A stretch of 37,805 bases of DNA from Marinobacter mobilis (GTDB taxonomy: Bacteria; Pseudomonadota; Gammaproteobacteria; Pseudomonadales; Oleiphilaceae). This document shows, piece after piece, positions 7,207 through 13,861 of this stretch. The position numbers and the translations under genes were made by a program. Below the pieces are notes generated by a model. It saw only the letters and a list, made by a program, of their open reading frames with translations. It was not told the origin of the DNA and made no database searches. The number at the start of each line of letters is the position of its first letter. The first letter of the stretch is position 1. The stretch is from NCBI RefSeq assembly GCF_900106945.1, contig NZ_FNNE01000015.1, positions 1 through 37,805 of the forward strand, read 5' to 3'.

Positions 7207-8009
7207 AGGTCTTCTTCCTCTGCTGAATGCAGTGAGTCAGGAAGCTCGTTGGTGAATTCCTTGCTGACATCCACCAGCATGACATCCCTCAGAACATTGC
7301 GGCCGATCAGAATGTTGTTGCTCAGGTGCTCACGGTCGGTGAGGGTGAATTCAGCTTTTTGCTGATGGTCGCCGATGGCGAACTGCAACTCCACGACAGC
7401 CCGACGTTCATGTTCGTCGACATTGGACTGGAGGATACGCACGTTGCGGACAATCTCCCGTTCCAGGGTGAGGTGGTCACCCTCGGTATTGGGAATGGGC
7501 ACATCAAAGCGAACCCAGTCCTGACCGTCACGTTCGAAACGGCGGATGTTCCTGGCATCCAGCGACGAGGTTTCGGCGCCGCTGTCGATCCGGGCAACGT
7601 AAACGAACCCGGGGTCGATGAGCAGCAGGCGCTCCCGCGCACCGACAACCAATTTGCCGTCCAGTCGCTGGCCGGTGTTGGCTGTGGTGTTCTGCCTCTC
7701 GGCCGGGATTTCGCAGCGCACAGGCGCAGGAATGGGAGGGCAGACGGGCGGCTTGACCTGCTCCTGAATGGCGATCAGTACCTGTTCCGTAGATAGCTGA
7801 TTCTGGCGGATCAGTGTGTCGGTCTGTTCAACGGACGTTTCCAGCAGGGTGTTCAGTCCGGAGCGCTGTGCCGACATGGTGGTGTCGAGCTGCCGGATAT
7901 CCTGTTTGGAAACCAGATAATATGCGTCGGTTGCACAACCCGCCAGCAGCAATGCAGACAATGCCAGCGGCGCTCCCTTGAACCCCGATTCGAAAAATCG
8001 ATGAAACAT
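7203..8009 (-). CDS. Retropepsin-like (RimB/'ATP-dependent zinc protease') lipoprotein
   Basis: This 268-aa protein starts with a lipoprotein signal, LALSALLLAGCATDAY, with lipobox Cys at residue 25. It should therefore be anchored to the inner or outer membrane facing the periplasm. Residues about 40-85 are helical. From about 115 there is the PF05618-type domain with VARIDSGAETSSLDARNI; D142-S-G-A is the retropepsin-like aspartyl-protease motif. The domain continues through the conserved NILIGRNVL near the C-terminus. The annotation 'ATP-dependent zinc protease' is traditional for this family, but the sequence shows an aspartyl-protease fold and no ATP- or zinc-binding motif. It is the first gene of the operon, and its stop overlaps the next start by four bases. 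Confidence 0.87.
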   Translation of the reverse strand: MFHRFFESGFKGAPLALSALLLAGCATDAYYLVSKQDIRQLDTTMSAQRSGLNTLLETSVEQTDTLIRQNQLSTEQVLIAIQEQVKPPVCPPIPAPVRCEIPAERQNTTANTGQRLDGKLVVGARERLLLIDPGFVYVARIDSGAETSSLDARNIRRFERDGQDWVRFDVPIPNTEGDHLTLEREIVRNVRILQSNVDEHERRAVVELQFAIGDHQQKAEFTLTDREHLSNNILIGRNVLRDVMLVDVSKEFTNELPDSLHSAEEEDL

Positions 8010-8099
8010 TCAAAACCTCTGAACCTGCGGCCTTTGGACTTCTTGCGGTCGTTGTCGGCGCAGCTTGTATGGGGTTGCTTCCCCGGACAAAAAGTCAGG

Positions 8100-8123
8100 G
8101 CGCAACAGATGCGCCGCAGTATA
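8100..8123 (-). promoter_or_regulatory. Possible promoter/operator of the protease-7TM-ligase operon
   Basis: On the minus strand a -10-like TATACT (plus 8118-8123) lies about 110 bp before the lipoprotein start. It is followed directly by GCGCA-N5-TGCGC (8100-8114), an inverted repeat where an operator could act. No convincing -35 box is seen. Confidence 0.3.
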
Positions 8124-8188
8124 CAACACTTGAGGATTCTGGTGTTTTACCGATGGTTAAGGAACCAGCGGGATAAAAAACTGGGGAA

Positions 8189-8554
8189 TCAGTCTTTCTT
8201 GTGACTGAGGGGCTGGGTCAGGAAATGATAGCCCCCGAAAATCTCGGCGGAACGCAGATAATCCTGGATGACCGGAGAGCAATTCAGGTAGAACAGCAAC
8301 AGTTCACGCTGTACGTCCTTGTCCTGTATACGAACGGCGTACTGAATCAGCTGGCGGATGGCTTCGTCTCCGCGCTGATCAAGCTCCATGCCATAGCGGC
8401 TGGTCAGCAGGCTGGTCAGGCGATCCAGGTGGAACTCACCGGTGTGTGTCAGGTGCGGGAGCAGGTGCAGATCCACAGATTTCTCTCTCTTGTCGGTGAT
8501 GATCGCCGTCAAAGAGGGATGGCCGAGTGTCTTTCTCCAGATTTGCTTTAACAT
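8189..8554 (-). CDS. Hypothetical protein, 121 aa
   Basis: I do not recognise this protein. With the start at 8554 (MLKQIWRKTLGHPS) it is 121 aa and has AGGA seven bases before the ATG. An ATG at 8590 would add 12 residues but has no ribosome binding site at proper distance. The protein is soluble and mainly helical, with no signal peptide, membrane segment or cysteine cluster. A central HLDRLTSLLTSRYGMELDQR is followed by DEAIRQLIQYAVRIQDKDVQ. It lies upstream of the protease operon on the same strand, separated by about 180 bp that probably hold that operon's promoter, so it may be an independent gene. The 286 bp between it and rmuC contain no other gene that I can support. Confidence 0.65.
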   Translation of the reverse strand: MLKQIWRKTLGHPSLTAIITDKREKSVDLHLLPHLTHTGEFHLDRLTSLLTSRYGMELDQRGDEAIRQLIQYAVRIQDKDVQRELLLFYLNCSPVIQDYLRSAEIFGGYHFLTQPLSHKKD

Positions 8555-8840
8555 GGTTCGGTCCTGTGGTTCCCAGACCACTTTGAACATTGGATGTTTA
8601 GTTCCCTAGAGTCCGACGTCATTAGCGGCTTTTTCGTTCCCTTTTTATGGTTCTAGCGTATCGCGGGACCAGAGTCCAGCAACTATGTCGTCATGAAAAC
8701 CAAATGTCCGGCCCAGGTAAAAATATGAGACCTGAGGCGCGCTGAAAACGGACCCGATGCACATCCCGTGGGCGCCACTCACCCGCCCAGATACGGTAGA
8801 CTGTGGCAGAGGTAACCCTTCATCAAGTAAGGAGTAATGT

Positions 8841-10436
8841 GTGTCTGAGGTTCTTACCACATTCATGGCCCGGCCGGCGCTGGTGCTGTCTGTGCTTGCA
8901 ATGGCGATTGTGTCAGCGGGTGTGCTTGCGGCCTTTTACGCCGGAGCCCGAAGACGGGTAGCCGCCCTGATGCAGGCCGTTGAGCTGGGACGTCAGGAAG
9001 TTCAGGAGCTGCGGCACGAACAGGCCCTCAAAGACCAGCAGGCCGGCCAGATCAGCGCGCAGCGGGATGACATGGTGGCGCGGATAGCGGCACTGGAAGC
9101 TTCCGTCAGCGAGTTCCGGGATGAGGTCTCGCGACTGGAGAGCGCCAATACGGCCCTGCAGGCAGAAATTCGTACGCGGCGGGAGAGTATGGACCTGTTG
9201 CAGCAGGAGCATTCAGGTTTGCGCGAGCGTTCCGAGCAGCTATCACAGGATCTGGGCAACGCCCGTATTGCCCTCAGGGAGACGGAAGTCACCCTGGAGA
9301 AAGAGCAACGCGCCGCCAACGAGAAGCTTGAGCTATTGGAGCGTAACCGTGATGCCCTCAAGCAAGAATTTGAAAACCTCGCCAACAAGATTTTTGAGCA
9401 GAAGCATGAACGCTTCAGCCAGCAAGCCAGAACCAGCATGGATACCCTGTTGAATCCGTTCCGGGACCAGCTTCAGGATTTCCGCAAGCGCGTTGAGGAC
9501 GTCTACACCACTGAAACCAAAGACCGACAGGCATTGCGTAGTGAAATCAAGTCCTTGCAGGATCTGAACCGCCAGATTACGGAGGAAGCGGCCAACCTGA
9601 CCCGGGCCCTGAAAGGTGACAAGAAAGTGCAGGGGAACTGGGGCGAACTGATTCTGGAGCGGGTGCTTGAACGATCCGGGTTAAGAAAAGGGATCGAGTA
9701 CGAGACCCAGGGCAGCTATCGCGATGCGGAGGGTAGCCTGCTGCGCCCGGATGTGATCGTTCACCTGCCAGACCAGCGTAATCTGGTGGTGGATTCCAAA
9801 GTCTCACTGGTGGCCTATCAGCAGTGGATGAACGAAGACGACGAGGCCGTCCGCAGCGATGCGCTGAAAGCGCATGTAGACGCGGTACGCAACCATATCC
9901 GGACCCTTAGCGAAAAGGACTACAGCCAGCTCAACGGACTGCACTCGCCAGATTTTGTGTTGTTGTTCATGCCGATCGAACCGGCCTTTGTGGCGGCCTT
10001 CCAGCAAGACGAGAACCTGTTCGCAGAAGCCTTTGAGCGAAAGATTATTGTGGTAACTCCAACCACCCTGCTGGCAACCCTGCGAACCATCGAAAATATT
10101 TGGCGCTATGAACGGCAGAGCCAGAATGCCCGCCGGATTGCCGAAAGGGCGGGCGCGGTTTATGACAAGCTGCGGGTGTTTGCCGAAGCGATGGAAAAGA
10201 TGGGCAGTCAGCTGCACACAGTGCAGGGCACCTATGACTCCGCCATGAACACCCTGACCCGTGGCCGTGGTAATCTGATCTCACAGGCCAGCCGGTTTGT
10301 GGAGCTTGGGGTTCGTGTGAAAAAGGAACTGCCTAAATCTATACTGGATCAGGCTGAAGTGGATGCCGGTGAGGATGAAGAACTGCCAGTCTCCGGCCGT
10401 CTGGCAGAGACTGATCCTGCAGCGACAGAGCAGTAA
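8841..10436 (+). CDS. rmuC: DNA recombination protein RmuC
   Basis: This 531-aa RmuC-family protein is associated with limiting DNA inversion/recombination. The family is a predicted PD-(D/E)XK nuclease. An N-terminal membrane anchor (LVLSVLAMAIVSAGVLAAFY) precedes a long coiled coil at about residues 35-180, rich in Gln, Glu and Arg. The RmuC core then follows: KGDKKVQGNWGELILERVLE, the nuclease-like LRPDVIVHLPDQRNLVVDSK, FVLLFMPIEPAF, and TPTTLLATLRTIENIWRYE. Length and order match the family. The start is GTG 8841, with AAGGAG six bases upstream. An ATG four bases earlier runs straight into a stop, so it was rejected. Confidence 0.95.
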   Translation: MSEVLTTFMARPALVLSVLAMAIVSAGVLAAFYAGARRRVAALMQAVELGRQEVQELRHEQALKDQQAGQISAQRDDMVARIAALEASVSEFRDEVSRLESANTALQAEIRTRRESMDLLQQEHSGLRERSEQLSQDLGNARIALRETEVTLEKEQRAANEKLELLERNRDALKQEFENLANKIFEQKHERFSQQARTSMDTLLNPFRDQLQDFRKRVEDVYTTETKDRQALRSEIKSLQDLNRQITEEAANLTRALKGDKKVQGNWGELILERVLERSGLRKGIEYETQGSYRDAEGSLLRPDVIVHLPDQRNLVVDSKVSLVAYQQWMNEDDEAVRSDALKAHVDAVRNHIRTLSEKDYSQLNGLHSPDFVLLFMPIEPAFVAAFQQDENLFAEAFERKIIVVTPTTLLATLRTIENIWRYERQSQNARRIAERAGAVYDKLRVFAEAMEKMGSQLHTVQGTYDSAMNTLTRGRGNLISQASRFVELGVRVKKELPKSILDQAEVDAGEDEELPVSGRLAETDPAATEQ

Positions 10437-10474
10437 AAGGAACATTAAACAGTAGATTTTACGGGGAGAGCGGT

Positions 10475-11338
10475 ATGTCAGTGACCAGCAAAACAGGGCG
10501 GGCATTCTTCCGGGGGGAAAAACGTCTGGCGGTCGCACTGGCCCTGCTGATAACTGCGGGTTCGGCCAGTGCCCTGCCTCCTGAGCACGAGGTCCGGCGG
10601 TTGATGCTGGCGACGGAGACCGCTGTACAGAACGGTGAGTGGCGGGAAGCGGGGGAGTATCTCAACCGCCTTCAGGCGCTGGATGCAGACAAGCCGTATG
10701 ACTATCAGTACTTTCGCGGCCGGGTGATGTTAGAGGCTGGTCAGCTGAATGAAGCCCGGCAGGCGTTGGAACAATACGTCTCGTCCGCTGGCAATGACGG
10801 TGATCACTACGATGAAGCCCTGGAGCTCATCACCGATGTGGAAAATGCCCAGCGCCGCTCGAGCACCATGCCAGAGCCTGGCCAGCAGGCGGAGCGTGTG
10901 GCAATCATTGAGCCGGCAGACGGCCAGTCTCTGGCAAGCCTGCGGCGGCTTTACCTGGCCAACTCAAATACCGAGGCGCTGGCGGCTCATCTAAACAGTC
11001 AGATCTCAGCCAATGGCTGGCGGGCAGATCATCGTGTGGTGCGGTCGGGTACGCCGGCTGATATTGAATACCGGGTGTCATCGGGTCCTGGCGAGGTGCA
11101 TATCCAGGAGTCCCGGCTGATGGTGTCGGGAGAGCGGCAGGTGTCCGCGGAACCCCTGCCGGTATTCGGCGTTAGCCCGCTGGTGCGCTGGGATTGTGAT
11201 GGCGGGCTCAACACCTGCTGGATTTACGACCCCCGTGATGGCTCCCGGCTGATGCAGTTGGGCGCCAACCGGGAACTGGCGCGGGAAGCCGCCCGGACCC
11301 TGGGCCGGCTGATCAAAGAGCTGCAGAACCCCGGCTGA
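10475..11338 (+). CDS. Exported TPR-like protein, function unknown
   Basis: This 287-aa protein has a probable signal peptide: KRLAVALALLITAGSASA, with an Ala-X-Ala-type cleavage site near residue 34. It should act in the periplasm. Residues about 38-130 form helical pairs of tetratricopeptide type (NGEWREAGEYLNRLQALD, then GQLNEARQALEQYVSS). The C-terminal half is a beta-rich domain I cannot name, with two cysteines in WDCDGGLNTCWIYD that could form a disulfide. It begins 38 bp after rmuC with GGGGAG before the ATG, so it may be co-transcribed with rmuC. No specific function is assigned. Confidence 0.8.
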   Translation: MSVTSKTGRAFFRGEKRLAVALALLITAGSASALPPEHEVRRLMLATETAVQNGEWREAGEYLNRLQALDADKPYDYQYFRGRVMLEAGQLNEARQALEQYVSSAGNDGDHYDEALELITDVENAQRRSSTMPEPGQQAERVAIIEPADGQSLASLRRLYLANSNTEALAAHLNSQISANGWRADHRVVRSGTPADIEYRVSSGPGEVHIQESRLMVSGERQVSAEPLPVFGVSPLVRWDCDGGLNTCWIYDPRDGSRLMQLGANRELAREAARTLGRLIKELQNPG

Positions 11339-11373
11339 TCGGGACGTGGGCGAGTGTTCGCCACTATTGATTC

Positions 11374-11406
11374 AAGGGGGGGGCGGTACCCGGTACCTTC
11401 CCCCTT
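11374..11406. terminator. Hairpin between converging genes, probable terminator
   Basis: AAGGGGG and CCCCCTT enclose a GGTACC...GGTACC inner stem. It lies between the TPR-like gene and the AraC-type gene and reaches the latter's stop codon. The T-tract is short, so efficiency is uncertain. Confidence 0.5.
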
Positions 11407-12415
11407 ATTGGCCCCTGTCGCCTTCCCGGTAAGCGCCAGGGGTTACCCCGGTCCATTTCTTGAACGCCCGGTGAAAGGTGGAAGGCTCGGTGAAGCCCAC
11501 CCGGTGGGCAATATCGTTGATGGGCAGCTCTGGTCTGCCCAGGAAGTAAATCGCCAGATCCCTTCTGAGCAAGTCCTTGATCTCCTGGAACGAGGTATTT
11601 TCCTGTTTGAGTCTGCGGCGCAGTGTTTGTGGGCTGGTGTGCAGTTCTGTGGCAATCCGCTCGAAATCCGGCAATGGTTTGCTGAAATCCCGACCGATCA
11701 GCGCCCTGATACGCCCGCTGTACGTGTTACTTTCATCGGGGCGGGACAGCAGATCCGCTGGGGAGGTTTTCAGGAACTGGCGCATTTCCGACTTGTCGCG
11801 AATCACCGGCGCTGAGAGAAAACGTTTGTCGAATGACAGGCAGGTTTCCGATGCGCCAAAGCTCAGTGGACAGTGAAAAATGTGGCGATACTCATCGCCA
11901 TGCTCCGGCTCTGAGTAGTTAAAGGCCGCGCTGGTGAGTTCGACGGGCTGACCAATCAGCCAGCTGCCTAGCCGGTGCCAGATCACCAGTATGCTTTCCC
12001 TGAGGAAAAACATGGGATCGTTGATCTCACCTTCGATCAGCTCGATCAGCCGTGCCTGTTCCCCGCTGGTTTCAAGCCGCATGCAGACCGTAGGCTCAAA
12101 CAGGCGGGAAAACTGGAACGCGCGTTCGTACACCGCTTCCAGGGTGGCGCAGTCGATTACCAGATCACACATGGTGGCGAACGTGCCGGTGCGGCAGCGC
12201 CGGGGGCCCATGCCGCCGAATTCATCGCCCATCTCGGTCCAGATTACCTGCATCAGGCGGCTGTATTGCCCACTGCTGACCCGGGATTTCTCGATTTTCA
12301 AGAGGTCCGGGGATATGCCTGCCAGACGTAATAACCGGGCGGTATCGAGCCCGGCCGACTCGGCACCACACAGGGCAGCCTGGACAAAATGTCTGGATAC
12401 GGTCAAATCTGACAT
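11405..12415 (-). CDS. AraC-family transcriptional regulator
   Basis: This 336-aa protein has an N-terminal effector domain of the 'arabinose-binding-like' type found in OruR/ArgR-like AraC regulators (RHFVQAALCGAESAGLD, RLLRLAGISPDLL). It has a C-terminal pair of helix-turn-helix motifs at about residues 240-330: LHTSPQTLRRRLKQENTSFQ and then INDIAHRVGFTEPSTFHRAF, ending in the usual KWTGVTPGAYR. ATG 12415 is chosen as start. A TTG at 12427 would add four residues, and neither has a clear ribosome binding site. It is divergent from the racemase-like gene, so that gene is the natural candidate target (inference). Confidence 0.88.
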   Translation of the reverse strand: MSDLTVSRHFVQAALCGAESAGLDTARLLRLAGISPDLLKIEKSRVSSGQYSRLMQVIWTEMGDEFGGMGPRRCRTGTFATMCDLVIDCATLEAVYERAFQFSRLFEPTVCMRLETSGEQARLIELIEGEINDPMFFLRESILVIWHRLGSWLIGQPVELTSAAFNYSEPEHGDEYRHIFHCPLSFGASETCLSFDKRFLSAPVIRDKSEMRQFLKTSPADLLSRPDESNTYSGRIRALIGRDFSKPLPDFERIATELHTSPQTLRRRLKQENTSFQEIKDLLRRDLAIYFLGRPELPINDIAHRVGFTEPSTFHRAFKKWTGVTPGAYREGDRGQ

Positions 12416-12662
12416 GGAGGAATCCAAGGGATGATACTGACGGCGACGTTGGCGAAGTCCGGATCATCGCTGGTATTCAGCGTTAATCCGAGGCTCCCTC
12501 GCCATCATAAGGTGCCGGGGAGACAATGCAACCGCCGACAAGGTGACAAGGTTGGTAGAAATGGCCAATTGGAATGTCGTAACCGACGGTTGGCCCGCAA
12601 TGGAAAAAGCGGCAGCATCGGAATACTGTGTTCCACAAATAACAAACGCATTAGGAGACGCC

Positions 12663-13790
12663 ATGCCAGGCCCACTGCAGTCACTGAAAGTTCTGGATTT
12701 CAGCACCCTGTTGCCCGGTCCTTACGCCACCATGATGCTGGCCGATATGGGAGCCGATGTCCTGCGGGTGGAAGCCCCGGGACGTTTGGATTTGACCCGG
12801 GTGATGCCGCCCCATGACGACGGCGTCAGCACTGCCCACACTTACCTCAATCGAGGCAAGCGCTCCCTGGGGCTGAATCTCAAGGACGCTGCCAGCGTGG
12901 AAACCGTGAAGCAGTTAGTGGGCGAGTATGACGTGGTGGTGGAACAGTTCCGGCCGGGAGTGATGGACCGTCTGGGGATCGGCTATGAAGCCCTGAAAGC
13001 GGTCAATCCTCGGCTCATCTATTGCGCCATCACCGGGTATGGCCAGACGGGCCCCTACAAGGACCGGGCCGGACACGACATCAACTACCTGGCCCTCGCA
13101 GGCGTCAGCAGCCACTGTGGACGTCAGGACAGTGGACCGCCGCCGATGGGTATCCAGATTGCCGATGTGGCGGGCGGCTCGCATCATGCCGTTATGGGCA
13201 TTCTGGCGGCGGTTATTCATCGCCAGCAGACCGGGGAAGGGCAGTTTGTCGACATCAGCATGACCGACGCGGCGTTCGCCCTTAATGCCATGGCTGGCGC
13301 GGCCTGCCTTGCGGGTGGTGTGGAGCAGACGCCGGAGAGCGCGCTGCTCAATGGCGGCAGCTTCTATGACTATTATCAGACTGCTGATGGGCGCTGGTTA
13401 TCGGTGGGGAGTCTGGAGCCCCAGTTCCTGGCGCGCCTGTGCGAGGTCATTGGAAAGCCGGAGCTGCAGAGTTTCGGGTTGAGCCAGAACCCGGATCACC
13501 AGCAGGCCCTGAAGTCGGCGTTGAAAGAAGCCATTGCAGAAAAGGCACTGGCCGAATGGCAGGCGGTGTTTGCCGGTCAGGACGCCTGTGTCGAGCCGGT
13601 GTTGACCGTCTCCGAGGCGGCTGAGCACCCCCAATTGAAAGCGCGGGACATGGTGATTGAGGTACCCAAAGGGGATGGCCGGACTCAGCGTCAGATCGGG
13701 CATCCGATTAAGTTTGAAAAGACGGGCTGTGAAAGTCGGTATACGGGGAAGGTGTTGGGGGCGGATAACTCGCTGTTGCTGGGGGAGTAG
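12663..13790 (+). CDS. CaiB/BaiF-family protein, alpha-methylacyl-CoA racemase-like
   Basis: This 375-aa protein belongs to the family III CoA-transferase fold. Details favour alpha-methylacyl-CoA racemase, which interconverts (R)- and (S)-2-methylacyl-CoA so that branched-chain acyl-CoAs can enter beta-oxidation. RAGHDINYLALAG carries the presumed catalytic His (H138). IADVAGG carries the Asp (D168), and SVGSLEPQF near residue 255 is typical of the racemase subgroup. The start is ATG 12663, with TTAGGAG just upstream; the frame extends to 12543 but without an initiation signal. The C-terminus ends at a strong terminator. It is divergent from the AraC-type gene. A CoA-transferase with another substrate remains possible. 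Confidence 0.85.
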   Translation: MPGPLQSLKVLDFSTLLPGPYATMMLADMGADVLRVEAPGRLDLTRVMPPHDDGVSTAHTYLNRGKRSLGLNLKDAASVETVKQLVGEYDVVVEQFRPGVMDRLGIGYEALKAVNPRLIYCAITGYGQTGPYKDRAGHDINYLALAGVSSHCGRQDSGPPPMGIQIADVAGGSHHAVMGILAAVIHRQQTGEGQFVDISMTDAAFALNAMAGAACLAGGVEQTPESALLNGGSFYDYYQTADGRWLSVGSLEPQFLARLCEVIGKPELQSFGLSQNPDHQQALKSALKEAIAEKALAEWQAVFAGQDACVEPVLTVSEAAEHPQLKARDMVIEVPKGDGRTQRQIGHPIKFEKTGCESRYTGKVLGADNSLLLGE

Positions 13791-13816
13791 ACGATTTAGC
13801 ACGAGCGAATTCAAAT

Positions 13817-13846
13817 AAAAAAACCCCGGCAAGGCCGGGGTTTTTT
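13817..13846. terminator. Bidirectional rho-independent terminator
   Basis: CCCCGGC-AAG-GCCGGGG is flanked by seven A on the left and six T on the right. It serves the racemase-like gene on plus and the lipase gene on minus, whose stop codons flank it. Confidence 0.9.
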
Positions 13847-13861
13847 ATTGCGGATAGGCTC

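Noticed and set aside
8645..8866. 73-aa minus-strand frame in the gap before rmuC
   Set aside because: It overlaps the rmuC start and ribosome binding site and lacks its own start signal. Nothing in the product is recognisable.
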